64,000 nucleotides of DNA from Pisaster brevispinus (Eukaryota; Echinodermata; Asteroidea; Forcipulatida; Asteriidae), in assembly GCA_023634235.1 (NCBI GenBank), contig JAMKCF010000003.1, forward strand, positions 17,392,742 to 17,456,741, in the 5' to 3' direction. This document shows, in pieces, positions 10,413 to 23,880 of this stretch (the stretch's first letter is position 1; each line of letters begins with the position of its first letter). A program made the translations under genes and the position numbers. The notes beneath the pieces are model-generated. The model did not search any database, was not told where the DNA came from, and was given only the letters and a program-made list of their open reading frames with translations.

Positions 10413-13400
10413 GGGAGATAGTTTCTGGTGGATCGGGACCACGGTTCGAATCCTGGCAAGGTACTTGATTCACTTTTTCTTTTTTCTGAGTCTAAAGATT
10501 TGAATCATGATTCACTTATGAGGTAGGAGTTTCGCTTGTCTTTGCGTGGAACAGATAGCCCAGTGGTTGGCAGATAGTTTCTGGTGGATCGGGACCCCGG
10601 TTCGAATCCCGACAAGGTACTTGATTCACTTTTTCTTTTTTCTAAGTCAAAAGATTTGAATCATGATTTCACTCATGAGGTAGGAATTTCGCTTGTCTTT
10701 GCGTGGAACAAAAAGCCCAGTGGTTGGGAGATAGTTTGTGGTGGGTCGGGACCATGGTTCGAATCCCGGCAGTGTTCTTGATTCACTTTTTTTTCTAAGT
10801 CTTTAAATTTGAATCATGATTTCACTCATGAGGTAGGAATTTCGCTTGTCTTTGCGTGGAACAAATAGCCCAGTTGTTGGGACATAGTTTGTGGTGGGTC
10901 GGGACCATGGTTCGAATCCCGGCAGTGTTCTTGATTCACTTTTTCCTTTTTTTGAGTCTAAAGATTTGAATCATGATTTCACTTATGTGGTAGGAATTTC
11001 GCTTGTCTTTGCGTGGAACAGATAGCCCAGTGGTTGGGAGATAGTTTCTGGTGGATCGGGACCCCGGTTCGAATCCCGGCATTGTTCTTGATTCATTTTT
11101 TCCTTTTTCTGAGACTAAATATTTGAATCATGATTTCACTCATGAGGTAGGAATTTCGCTTGTCTTTGCGTGGAACAAATAGCCCTGTTGTGGGGAGATA
11201 GTTTGTGGTGGGTCTGGACCATGGTTCGAATCACGGCAGTGTTGTTGATTCACTTTTTCCTTTGTTTGACTCTAAAGATTTGAATCATGATTTCACTCAT
11301 GAGGTAGAAATTTCGCTTGTCTTTGCGTGGAACAAATAGCCCAGTTGTTGGGAGATAGTTTGTGGTGGATCGGGACCACGGTTCGAATCCCGGCAGTGTT
11401 CTTGATTCACTTTTTCCTTTTTCTGAGTCTTTAAATTTGAATCATGATTTCACTCATGAGGTAGGAATTTCGCTTGTCTTTGCGTGGAACAGATAGCCCA
11501 GTGGTTGGGAGATAGTTTCTGGTGGATCGGGACCACGGTTCGAATCCCGGCAGTGTTCTTGATTCACTTTTTCCTTTTTCTGAGTCTAAAGATTTGAATC
11601 ATGATTTCACTTATGTGGTAGGAATTTCGCTTGTCTTTGCGTGGAACAGATAGCCCAGTGGTTGGGAGATAGTTTCTGGTGGATCGGGATTCCCGGTTCG
11701 AATCCCGGCAGGTTCCTTGATATACTTTTTCTTTTTTCTAAGTCTTTAAATTTGAATCATGATTTCACTCATGAGGTAGGAATTTCGCTTGTCTTTGCGT
11801 GGAACAAATAGCCCAGTGGTTGGGAGATAGTTTCTGGTGGATCGGGACCCCGGTTCGAATCCCGACAAGGTCCTAGATTCACTTGTTCTTTTTCCTAAGT
11901 CTTTAGATTTGAATCATGATTTCACTTATGAGGTAGAAATTTCGCTTGTCTTTGCGTGGAACAAATAGCCCAGTTGTTGGGAGATAGTTTGTGGTGGGTC
12001 GGGACCACGGTTCGAATCCCGGCAGTGTTCTTGATTCACTTTTTCCTTTTTCTGAGTCTAAAGATTTGAATCATGATTTCACTTATGTGGTAGGAATTTC
12101 GCTTGTCTTTGCGTGGAACAGATAGCCCAGTGATTGGGAGATAGTTTCTGGTGGATCGGGACCCCGGTTCGAATCCCGGCAGTGTTCTTGATTCACTTTT
12201 TCCTTTTTCTAAATCTTTAAATTTGAATCATGATTTCACTCATGAGGTAGGAATTTCGCTTGTCTTTGCGTGGAACAAATAGCCCAGTTGTTGGGAGATA
12301 GTTTGTGGTGGGTCGGGACCATGGTTCGAATCCCGGCAGTGTTCTTGATTCACTTTTTCCTTTTTTTGAGTCTAAAGATTTGAATCATGATTTCACTTAT
12401 GTGGTAGGAATTTCGCTTGTCTTTGCGTGGAACAGATAGCCCAGTGGTTGGGAGATAGTTTCTGGTGGATCGGGACCCCGGTTCGAATCCCGGCAGTGTT
12501 CTTGATTCATTTTTTCCTTTTTCTGAGACTAAATATTTGAATCATGATTTCACTCATGAGGTAGGAATTTCGCTTGTCTTTGCGTGGAACAAATAGCCCT
12601 GTTGTTGGGAGATAGTTTGTGGTGGGTCTGGACCATGGTTCGAATCACGGCAGTGTTGTTGATTCACTGTTTCCTTTGTTTGACTCTAAAGATTTGAATC
12701 ATGATTTCACTTATGAGGTAGAAATTTCGCTTGTCTTTGCGTGGAACAAATAGCCCAGTTGTTGGGAGATAGTTTGTGGTGGGTCGGGACCACGGTTCGA
12801 ATCCCGGCAGTGTTCTTGATTCACTTTTTCCTTTTTCTGAGTCTAAAGATTTGAATCATGATTTCACCTATGTGGTAGAATTTCGCTTGTCTTTGCGTGG
12901 AACAAATAGCCCAGTTGTTGGGAGATAGTTTCTGGTGGATCGGGACCCCGGTTCGAATCCCGGCAGTGTTCTTGATTCACTTTTTCCTTTTTCTGAGTCT
13001 AAAGATTTGAATCATGATTTCACTTATGTGGTAGGAATTTCGCTTGTCTTTGCGTGGAACAGATAGCCCAGTGATTGGGAGATAGTTTCTGGTGGATCGG
13101 GACCCCGGTTCGAATCCCGGCAGTGTTCTTGATTCACTTTTTCCTTTTTCTGAGTCTAAAGATTTGAATCATGATTTCACTCATGAGGTAGGAATTTCGC
13201 TTGTCTTTGCGTGGAACAGATAGCCCAGTGGTTGGGAGATAGTTTCTGGTGGATCGGGACCACGGTCCGAATCCCGGCAGGGTCCTTGATATACTTTTTC
13301 TTTTTTCTAAGTCTTTAAATTTGAATCATGATTTCACTCATGAGGTAGGAATTTCGCTTGTCTTTGCGTGGAACAAATAGCCCAGTGGTTGGGAGATAGT

Positions 13401-13429
13401 TTCTGGTGGATCGGGACCCCGGTTCGAAT

Positions 13430-15430
13430 CCCGACAAGGTCCTAGATTCACTTTTTCTTTTTCCTAAGTCTTTAGATTTGAATCATGATTTCACTTATGA
13501 GGTAGAAATTTCGCTTGTCTTTGCGTGGAAAAAATAGCCCAGTTGTTGGGAGATAGTTTGTGGTGGGTCGGGACCACGGTTCGAATCCCGGCAGTGTTCT
13601 TGATTCACTTTTTCCTTTTTCTGAGTCTAAAGATTTGAATCATGATTTCACTTATGTGGTAGGAATTTCGCTTGTCTTTGCGTGGAACAGATAGCCCAGT
13701 GATTGGGAGATAGTTTCTGGTGGATCGGGACCCCGGTTCGAATCCCGGCAGTGTTCTTGATTCACTTTTTCCTTTTTCTGAGTCTAAAGATTTGAATCAT
13801 GATTTCACTCATGAGGTAAGAATTTCGCTTGTCTTTGCGTGGAACAGATAGCCCAGTGGTTGGGAGATAGTTTCTGGTGGATCGGGACCACGGTCCGAAT
13901 CCCGGCAGGGTCCTTGATATACTTTTTCTTTTTTCTAAGTCTTTAAATTTGAATAATGATTTCACTCATGAGGTAGGAATTTCGCTTGTCTTTGCGTGGA
14001 ACAGATAGCCCAGTGGTTGGGAGATAGTTTCTGGTGGATCGGGACCACGGTTCGAATCCCGGCAGTGTTCTTGATTCACTTTTTCCTTTTTCTGAGTCTA
14101 AAGATTTGAATCATGATTTCACTTATGTGGTAGGAATTTCGCTTGTCTTTGCGTGGAACAGATAGCCCAGTGGTTGGGAGATAGTTTCTGGTGGATCGGG
14201 ATTCCCGGTTCGAATCCCGACAAGGTCCTAGATTCACTTTTTCTTTTTCCTAAGTCTTTAGATTTGAATCATGATTTCACTTATGAGGTAGAAATTTCGC
14301 TTGTCTTTGCGTGGAAAAAATAGCCCAGTTGTTGGGAGATAGTTTCTGGTGGATCGGGACCACGGTTCGAATCCCGGCAGTGTTCTTGATTCACTTTTTC
14401 CTTTTTCTGAGTCTAAAGATTTGAATCATGATTTCACTTATGTGGTAGGAATTTCGCTTGTCTTTGCGTGGAACAGATAGCCCAGTGGTTGGGAGATAGT
14501 TTCTGGTGGATCGGGATTCCCGGTTCGAATCCCGACAAGGTCCTAGATTCACTTTTTCTTTTTCCTAAGTCTTTAGATTTGAATCATGATTTCACTTATG
14601 AGGTAGAAATTTCGCTTGTCTTTGCGTGGAAAAAATAGCCCAGTTGTTGGGAGATAGTTTGTGGTGGGTCGGGACCACGGTTCGAATCCCGGCAGTGTTC
14701 TTGATTCACTTTTTCCTTTTTCTGAGTCTAAAGATTTGAATCATGATTTCACTTATGTGGTAGGAATTTCGCTTGTCTTTGCGTGGAACAGATAGCCCAG
14801 TGATTGGGAGATAGTTTCTGGTGGATCGGGACCCCGGTTCGAATCCCGGCAGTGTTCTTGATTCACTTTTTCCTTTTCCTGAGTCTAAAGATTTGAATCA
14901 TGATTTCACTCATGAGGTAGGAATTTCGCTTGTCTTTGCGTGGAACAGATAGCCCAGTGGTTGGGAGATAGTTTCTGGTGGATCGGGACCACGGTCCGAA
15001 TCCCGGCAGGGTCCTTGATATACTTTTTCTTTTTTCTAAGTCTTTAAATTTGAATAATGATTTCACTCATGAGGTAGGAATTTCGCTTGTCTTTGCGTGG
15101 AACAGATAGCCCAGTGGTTGGGAGATAGTTTCTGGTGGATCGGGACCACGGTTCGAATCCCGGCAGTGTTCTTGATTCACTTTTTCCTTTTTCTGAGTCT
15201 AAAGATTTGAATCATGATTTCACTTATGTGGTAGGAATTTCGCTTGTCTTTGCGTGGAACAGATAGCCCAGTGGTTGGGAGATAGTTTCTGGTGGATCGG
15301 GACCCCGGTTCGAATCCCGACAAGGTCCTAGATTCACTTTTTCTTTTTCCTAAGTCTTTAGATTTGAATCATGATTTCACTTATGAGGTAGAAATTTCGC
15401 TTGTCTTTGCGTGGAACAGATAGCCCAGTG
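13430..15430 (+). repeat. 7-mer higher-order duplication, period 1,101 bp
   Basis: The order and variants of seven monomers starting near 13,430 recur from about 14,531, offset 1,101 bp. Shared markers include the GGTCCGAATCCCGG B-box variant (13,894 and 14,995), the TTTGAATAATG linker variant (13,950 and 15,051) and the GTGGAAAAAATAGCCC variant (13,524 and 14,625). Similarity fades after about 14,330 and 15,430. Confidence 0.8.
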
Positions 15431-17216
15431 GTTGGGAGATAGTTTCTGGTGGATCGGGACCACGGTCCGAATCCCGGCAGGGTCCTTGATATACTTTTTC
15501 TTTTTTCTAAGTCTTTAAATTTGAATCATGATTTCACTCATGAGGTAGGAATTTCGCTTGTCTTTGCGTGGAACAAATAGCCCAGTGGTTGGGAGATAGT
15601 TTCTGGTGGATCGGGACCCCGGTTCGAATCCCGACAAGGTCCTAGATTCACTTTTTCTTTTTCCTAAGTCTTTAGATTTGAATCATGATTTCACTTATGA
15701 GGTAGAAATTTCGCTTGTCTTTGCGTGGAACAGATAGCCCAGTGGTTGGGAGATAGTTTCTGGTGGATCGGGACCACGGTCCGAATCCCGGCAGGGTCCT
15801 TGATATACTTTTTCTTTTTTCTAAGTCTTTAAATTTGAATAATGATTTCACTCATGAGGTAGGAATTTCGCTTGTCTTTGCGTGGAACAGATAGCCCAGT
15901 GGTTGGGAGATAGTTTCTGGTGGATCGGGACCACGGTTCGAATCCCGGCAGTGTTCTTGATTCACTTTTTCCTTTTTCTGAGTCTAAAGATTTGAATCAT
16001 GATTTCACTTATGTGGTAGGAATTTCGCTTGTCTTTGCGTGGAACAGATAGCCCAGTGGTTGGGAGATAGTTTCTGGTGGATCGGGATTCCCGGTTCGAA
16101 TCCCGTCAGGTTCCTTGATATACTTTTTCTTTTTTCTAAGTCTTTAAATTTGAATCATGATTTCACTCATGAGGTAGGAATTTCGCTTGTCTTTGCGTGG
16201 AACAAATAGCCCAGTGGTTGGGAGATAGTTTCTGGTGGATCGGGACCCCGGTTCGAATCCCGACAAGGTCCTAGATTCACTTTTTCTTTTTCCTAAGTCT
16301 TTAGATTTGAATCATGATTTCACTTATGAGGTAGAAATTTCGCTTGTCTTTGCGTGGAACAAATAGCCCAGTTGTTGGGAGATAGTTTGTGGTGGGTCGG
16401 GACCACGGTTCGAATCCCGGCAGTGTTCTTGATTCACTTTTTCCTTTTTCTGAGTCTAAAGATTTGAATCATGATTTCACCTATGTGGTAGAATTTCGCT
16501 TGTCTTTGCGTGGAACAGATAGCCCAGTGGTTGGGAGATAGTTTCTGGTGGATCGGGACCACGGTTCGAATCCCGGCAGCGTCATTGATTCACTTTTTTT
16601 TCTGAGTCTAAAGATTTGAATCATGATTTCACCTATGAGGTAGGAATTTCGCTTGTCTTTACGTGAAACAGATAGCCCAGTGGTTGGGAGATAGTTTCTG
16701 GTGGATCGGGACCCCGGTTCGAATCCCGACAAGGTCCTAGATTCACTTTTTCTTTTTCCTAAGTCTTTAGATTTGAATCATGATTTCACTTATGAGGTAG
16801 AAATTTCGCTTGTCTTTGCGTGGAACAAATAGCCCAGTTGTTGGGAGATAGTTTGTGGTGGGTCGGGACCATGGTTCGAATCCCTGCAGTGTTCTTGATT
16901 CACTTTTTTCTTTGTTCTAAGTCTTTAAATGTGAATCATGATTTCACTCATGAGGTAGGAATTTCGCTTGTCTTTGCGTGGAACAAATAGCCCAGTTGTT
17001 GGGAGATAGTTTGTGGTGGGTCGGGACCATGGTTCGAATCCCGGCAGTGTTCTTGGTTCACTTTTTCCTTTTTTTGAGTCTAAAGATTTGAATCATGATT
17101 TCACTTATGTGGTAGGAATTTCGCTTGTCTTTGCGTGGAACAGAAAGCCCAGTGGTTGGGAGATAGTTTCTGGTGGATCGGGACCCCGATTCGAATCCCG
17201 GCAGTGTCCTTGATTC

Positions 17217-18476
17217 ACTTTTTCTTTTTTCTGAGTCTAAAGATTTGAATCATGATTTCACTTACGTGGTAGGAATTTCGCTTGTCTTTGCGTGGAACAG
17301 ATAGCCCAGTGGTTGGGAGATAGTTTCTGGTGGATCGGGATCCCGGTTCGAATCCCGGCAGGTTCCTTGATATACTTTTTCTTTTTTCTAAGTCTTTAAG
17401 TTTGAATCATGATTTCACTCATGAGGTAGGAATTTCGCTTGTCTTTGCGTGGAACAAATAGCCCAGTAGTTGGGAGATAGTTTCTGGTGGATCGGGACCC
17501 CGGTTCGAATCCGGCAGGGTCCTTGATTCGATTTTTTTCTTTTGTCTAAGTCTTTAGATTTGAATCATGATTTCACTTATGAGGTAGAAATTTCGCTTGT
17601 CTTTGCGTGGAACAAATAGCCCAGTGGTTGGGAGATAGTTTGTGGTGGGTCGGGACCATGGTTCGAATCCCGGCAGTGTTCTTGATTCACTTTTTTCTTT
17701 GTTCTAAGTCTTTAAATTTGAATCATGATTTCACTCATGAGGTAGGAATTTCGCTTGTCTTTGCGTGGAACAAATAGCCCAGTTGTTGGGAGATAGTTTG
17801 TGGTGGGTCGGGACCATGGTTCGAATCCCGGCAGTGTTCTTGATTCACTTTTTCTTTTTTCTGAGTCTAAAGATTTGAATCATGATTTCACTTATGTGGT
17901 AGGAATTTCGCTTGTCTTTGCGTGGAACAGATAGCCCAGTGGTTGGGAGATAGTTTCTGGTGGATCGGGATCCCGGTTCGAATCCCGGCAGGTTCCTTGA
18001 TATACTTTTTCTTTTTTCTAAGTCTTTAAGTTTGAATCATGATTTCACTCATGAGGTAGGAATTTCGCTTGTCTTTGCGTGGAACAAATAGCCCAGTAGT
18101 TGGGAGATAGTTTCTGGTGGATCGGGACCCCGGTTCGAATCCGGCAGGGTCCTTGATTCGATTTTTTTCTTTTGTCTAAGTCTTTAGATTTGAATCATGA
18201 TTTCACTTATGAGCTAGAAATTTCGCTTGTCTTTGCGTGGAACAAATAGCCCAGTGGTTGGGAGATAGTTTGTGGTGGGTCGGGACCATGGTTCGAATCC
18301 CGGCAGTGTTCTTGATTCACTTTTTTCTTTGTTCTAAGTCTTTAAATTTGAATCATGATTTCACTCATGAGGTAGGAATTTCGCTTGTCTTTGCGTGGAA
18401 CAAATAGCCCAGTTGTTGGGAGATAGTTTGTGGTGGGTCGGGACCATGGTTCGAATCCCGGCAGTGTTCTTGACTC
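17217..18476 (+). repeat. 4-mer tandem duplication, period 630 bp
   Basis: Two adjacent copies, about 17,217-17,846 and 17,847-18,476, carry the same four monomer types in the same order. Markers at the 630-bp offset include GGTTCCTTGATATAC (17,361 and 17,991), AGTCTTTAAGTTTG and a B-box region that has lost one C (GAATCCGGC near 17,508 and 18,138). Only a few single-base differences are visible. Confidence 0.85.
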
Positions 18477-20339
18477 ACTTTTTCCTTTTTTTGAGTCTAA
18501 AGATTTGAATCATGATTTCACTTATGTGGTAGGAATTTCGCTTGTCTTTGCGTGGAACAGATAGCCCAGTGGTTGGGAGATAGTTTCTGGTGGATCGGGA
18601 CCACGGTTCGAATCCCGGCAGTGTTCTTGATTCACTTTTTCCTTGTTCTGAGTCTAAAGATTTGAATCATGATTTCATTCATGAGGTAGGAATTTCGCTT
18701 GTCTTTGCGTGGAACAGATAGCCCAGTGGTTGGGAGATAGTTTCTGGTGGATCGGGGTCCCGGTTCGAATCCCGGCAGCGTCATTGATTCACTTTTTTTT
18801 TCTGAGTCTAAAGATTTGAATCATGATTTCTTTTAGGAGGTAGGAATTTCGCTTGTCTTTACGTGAAACAGATAGCCCAGTGGTTGGGAGATAGTTTCTG
18901 GTGGATCGGGACCCCGGTTCGAATCCCGACAAGGTCCTAGATTTACCTTTTCTTTTTCCTAGGTCTTTAGATTTGAATCATGATTTCACTTATGAGGTAG
19001 AAATTTCGCTTGTCTTTGCGTGGAACAGATAGCCCAGTGGTTGGGAAATAGTTTCTGGTGGATCGGGACCACGGTTCGAATCCCGGCAGTGTTCTTGATT
19101 CACTTTTTCCTTGTTCTGAGTCTAAAGATTTGAATCATGATTTCATTCATGAGGTAGGAATTTCGCTTGTCTTTGCGTGGAACAGATAGCCCAGTGGTTG
19201 GGAGATAGTTTCTGGTGGATCGGGACCACGGTTCGAATCCCAGCATGTTCTTGATATACTTTTTCTTTTTTCTAAGTCTTTAAATTTGAATTATGATGTC
19301 ACTCATGAGGTAGGAATTTCGCTTGTCTTTGCGTGGAACAGATAGCCCAGTGGTTGGGAGATAGTTTCTGGTGGATCGGGACCACGGTTCGAATCCCGGC
19401 ACTGTTCTTGATTCACTTTTTCTTTTTCCTAAGTCTTTAGATTTGAATCATGATTTCACATTTTGAGGTAGAAATTTCGCTTGTCTTTGCGTGGAACAAA
19501 TAGCCCAGTTGTTGGGAGATAGTTTGTGGTGGATCGGGACCATGGTTCGAATCCCGGCAGTGTCCTTGATTAACTTTTTTCTTTTTTCTAAGTCTTTAAA
19601 TTTGAATCATGATTTCACTCATGAGGTAGGAATTTCGCTTGTCTTTGCGTGGAACAAATAGCCCAGTAGTTGGGAGATAGTTTGTGGTGGGTCGGGACCA
19701 TGGTTCGAATCCCGGCAGTGTTCTTGATTAACTTTTTCCCTTTTTTGAGTCTAAAGATTTGAATCATGATTTCACTAATGAGGTAGGAATTTCGATTGTC
19801 TTTGCGTGGAACAAATAGCCCTGTTGTTGGGAGATAGTTTGTGGTGGGTCGGGACCATGGTTCGAATCACGGCAGTGTTGTTGATTTTCTTTTTTTCCCT
19901 TTTTTTGAGTCTAAAGATTTGAATCATGATTTCACTTACGTGGTAGGAATTTCGCTTGTCTTTGCGTGGAACAGATAGCCCAGTGGTTGGGAGATAGTTT
20001 CTGGTGGATCGGGACCACGGTTCGAATCCCGGCAGGGTCCTTGATATACTTTTTTTTTCTAAGTCTTTAAATTTGAATCATGATTTCACTCATGAGGTAG
20101 GAATTTCGCTTGTCTTTGCGTGGAAAAGATAGCCCAGTGGTTGGGAGATAGTTTCTGGTGGATCGGGACCACGGTGCGAATCCCGGCAGTGTTCTTGATT
20201 CACTTTTTCCTTTTTCTGAGTCTTTAAATTTGAATCATGATTTCACTCATGAGGTAGGAATTTCGCTTGTCTTTGCGTGGAACAAATAGCCCAGTGGTTG
20301 GGAGATAGTTTGTGGTGGGTCGGGACCCCGGTTCTAATC

Positions 20340-23300
20340 CCGGCAGTTTCCTTGATTCATTTTGTCTTTTGTCTAAGTCTTTAGATTTGAATCATGATTT
20401 CACTTATGAGGTAGGAATGTCGCTTGTCTTTGCAGGGAACAAATAGCCCAGTGGTTGGGAGACAGTTTCTGGTGGATCGGGACCCCAGTTCGAATCCCGG
20501 CAGTGTCCTTGAATCACTTTTTCTTTTTTCTGAGTCTAAAGATTTGAATCATGATTTCACTTATGAGGTAGGAATTTTGCTTGTCTTTGCGTGTAACAGA
20601 TAGCCCAGTAGTTGGGAGATAGTTTCTGGTGGATAGGGACCACGGTTCGAATCCCGGCAGTTTCCTTGATTCACTTTTTCCTTTTTCTGAGTCTAAAGAT
20701 TTGAATCATGATTTAACTTATGTGGTAGGAATTTCGCTTGTCTTTGCATGAAACAGATGGCCCAGTGGTTCGGAGATAGTTTCTGGTGGATCGGGACCAC
20801 GGTTCGAACCCCGACAAGGTACTTGATTCACTTTTTCTTTTTTCTGATTCTAAGGATTTGAATCATGATTTCACTTATGACGTATGAATTTCGCTTGTCT
20901 TTTCGTGGAACAGATAGCCCAGTGGTTGGGAGATAGTTTCTGGTGGATCGGACCCCGGTTCGAATCCATGCAAAGTCCTTGATTTACTTTTTCTTTTTTC
21001 CGAGTCTAAAGATTTGAATCATGATTTCACTTATGAGGTAAGAATTCCGCTTGTCTTTGCGTGGAACAGATAGCCCAGTGGTTGGGAGATAGTTTCTGGT
21101 GGATCGGGACCCCGGATCGAATCCCGGCAGTGTCCTTGATTCACTTTTTCTTTTTTCTGAGTCTAAAGATTTGAATCATGATTTCACTTATGAGGTTAGA
21201 ATTTCGCTTGTCTTTGCGTGGAACAGATAGCCCAGTGGTTGGGAGATAGTTTCTGGTGGATCGGGACCCCGGTTCGAATCCCGGCAGTGTCCTTGATTCA
21301 CTTTTTCCTTTTTCTGAGTCTAAGGATTTGAATCATGATTTCACTTATGACGTATGAATTTCGCTTGTCTTTGCGTGGAACACATAGCCCAGTGGTTGGA
21401 GATAGTTTCTGGTGGATCGGGACCCCGGATCGAATCCCGGCAGTGTCCTTGATTCACTTTTTCTTTTTTCTGAGTCTAAAGATTTGAATCATGATTTCAC
21501 TTATGAGGTTAGAATTTCGCTTGTCTTTGCGTGGAACAGATAGCCCAGTGGTTGGGAGATAGTTTCTGGTGGATCGGGACCCCGGTTCGAATCCCGGCAG
21601 TGTCCTTGATTCACTTTTTCCTTTTTCTGAGTCTAAGGATTTGAATCATGATTTCACTTATGACGTATGAATTTCGCTTGTCTTTGCGTGGAACACATAG
21701 CCCAGTGGTTGGAGATAGTTTCTCGTGGATCGGGTCCACGGTTCGAACCCCGACAAGGTACTTGATTCACTTTTTCTTTTTTCTGAGTCTAAAGATTTGA
21801 ATCATGACTTCACTTATGAGGTAGTAATTTGGCTTGTCTTTGCGTGGAACAGATAGCCCAGTGGTTGGGAGATAGTTCCTGGTGGATCGGGACCCCGGTT
21901 CGAACCCCGGCAGTGTCATTGATCTTATTTGTTTTTCTGAGTCTAAGGATTTGAATCATGATTTCACTTATGACGTATGAATTTCGCTTTTCTTTGCGTG
22001 GAACACATAGCCCAGTGGTTCGGAGATAGTTTTTTGTGGATCAGGACCACGGTTCGAATCCTGGTAGGGTCTTTGATCCCCTCACATTTGTTCTAAGTCT
22101 TTAAATTTGAATCATGATTTCACTTATGAGGTAGGAATTTCGCTTGTCTTTGCGTGAAACAGATAGCCCAGTGGATGGGAGATAGTTTCTGGTGGATCAG
22201 GATCCCGGTTCGAATCCCGGCAGGTTCCTTGATATATACTTTTTCTTTTTTCTAAGTCTTTAAATTTGAATCATGATTTCACTCATGAGGTAGGAATTTC
22301 GCTTGTCTTTGCGTGGAACAAATAGCCCAGTGGTTGGGAGATAGTTTGTGGTGGGTCGGGACCACGGTTCGAATCCCGACAGTGTTCTTGATTCACTTTT
22401 TCCTTTTTCTGAGTCTAAAGATTTGAATCATGATTTCACCTATGTGGTAGAATTTCGCTTGTCTTTGCGTGGAACAGATAGCCCAGAAGTTGGGAGATAG
22501 TTTCTGGTGGATCGGGATTCCCGGTTCGAATCCCGGCAGGGTCATTGATTCACTTTTTCTTTGTCCTAAGTCTTTAGATTTGAATCATGATTTCACTTAT
22601 GAGGTAGAAATTTCGCTTGTCTTTGCATGAAACAGATGGCCCAGTGGTTCGGAGATAGTTTCTGGTGGATCGGGACCACGGTTCGGACCCCGACAAGGTA
22701 CTTTATTCACTTTTTCTTTTTTCTGATTCTAAGGATTTGAATCATGATTTCACTTATGAGGTAGAAATTTCGCTTGTCTTTGCGTGGAACAAATAGCCCA
22801 GTTGTTGGGAGATAGTTTGTGGTGGGTCGGGACCACGGTTCGAATCCCGGCAGTGTTCTTGATTCACTTTTTCCTTTTTCTGAGTCTAAAGATTTGAATC
22901 ATGATTTCACCTATGTGGTAGAATTTCGCTTGTCTTTGCGTGGAACAGATAGCCCAGTGGTTGGGAGATAGTTTCTGGTGAATCGGGGTCCCGGTTCGAA
23001 TCCCGGCAGGGTCATTGATTCACTTTTTTTTCTGAGTCTAAAGATTTGAATCATGATTTCACTTATGAGGTAGGAATTTCGCTTGTCTTTACGTGAAACA
23101 GATAGCCCAGTGGTTGGGAGATAGTTTCTGGTGGATCGGGACCCCGGTTCGAATCCCGACAAGGTCCTAGATTCACTTTTTCTTTTTTCTAAGTCTTTAG
23201 ATTTGAATCATGATTTCACTTATGAGGTAGAAATTTCGCTTGTCTTTGCATGGAACAAATAGCCCAGTTGTTGGGAGATAGTTTGTGGTGGGTCGGGACC

Positions 23301-23880
23301 ATGGTTCGAATCCCGGCAGTGTTCTTGATTCACTTTTTCCTTTTTTTGAGTCTAAAGATTTGAATCATGATTTCACTTATGTGGTACGAATTTCGCTTGT
23401 CTTTGCGTGGAAGAGATAGCCCAGTGGTTGGGAGATACTTTCTGGTGGATCGGGATCACGGTTCGAATCCCGGCAGGGTCCTTGATATACTTTTTCCTTT
23501 TTCTAAGTCTTTAAATTTGAATCATGATTTCACTCATGATGTAGGAATTTCGCTTGTCTTTGCGTGGAACAGATAGCCCAGTGGTTGGGAGATAGTTTCT
23601 GGTGGATCGGGACCACGGTTCGAATCCCGGCAGTGTTCTTGATTTACTTTTTACTTTTTCTGAGTCTAAAGATTTGAATCATGATTTCACTTATGTGGTA
23701 GGAATGTTGCTTGTCTTTGCGTGGAACAGATAGCCCAGTGGATGGGAGATAGATTCTGGTGGATCGGGATCCTGGTTCGAATCCCGGCGATTCCTTGATA
23801 TACTTTTTCCTTTTTCTAAGTCTTTAAATTTGAATCATGATTTCACTCTTGAGGTAGGAATTTCGCTTGTCATTGCGTGG
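20340..23880 (+). repeat. Mixed satellite block, mosaic of subfamilies
   Basis: Outside the 312-bp dimer, this stretch interleaves monomers of the T5-CC-T5 type with monomers of the GACGTATGAATTTCGC type that dominates further right. It is the transition between the two large subfamily domains. No gene or insertion was seen. One monomer near 22,080 has lost the usual T-run (CCCCTCACATTTG), which would weaken a Pol III terminator. Confidence 0.65.
21087..21725 (+). repeat. Dimer duplication, period 312 bp
   Basis: A pair of monomers is repeated once with an offset of 312 bp. Both copies carry the unusual CCCGGATCGAATCC B-box variant (21,111 and 21,423), the GAGGTTAGAATTTCG linker and a monomer with GTGGTTGGAGATAG that has lost one G. 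Confidence 0.8.

Larger units (their letters stand above)
6950..10580 (+). repeat. Diverged satellite block with truncated monomers
   Basis: Monomers here differ from each other more than elsewhere and do not form an obvious higher-order period. Several have a 4-bp loss just after the A box, giving GTGGTGGGGAGTTTCTGG or close variants (near 7,380, 8,006 and 9,100). Two carry larger internal deletions (junctions at 9,532-9,535 and 10,397). Downstream tracts are also more variable, with GATCCCCTTTTTC or GATCTTCTTTTTC replacing GATTCACTTTTTC. This looks like an older, less homogenised part of the array. Confidence 0.7.
10580..20340 (+). repeat. Satellite subfamily block with T5-CC-T5 tract and CATGAGGTAG linker
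   Basis: Monomers in this block share variants rare elsewhere: CACTTTTTCCTTTTTCTGAG in place of T5-C-T6, CACTCATGAGGTAGG or CACTTATGTGGTAGG in the linker, and AGTTGTTGGGAGATAGTTTG with GTGGGTCGGGACCATGG in the tRNA-like part. Several of these types alternate in repeated orders, so the block is a mosaic of a few monomer types, not a single homogeneous family. It holds the 1,101-bp and 630-bp duplications listed separately. Confidence 0.75.
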
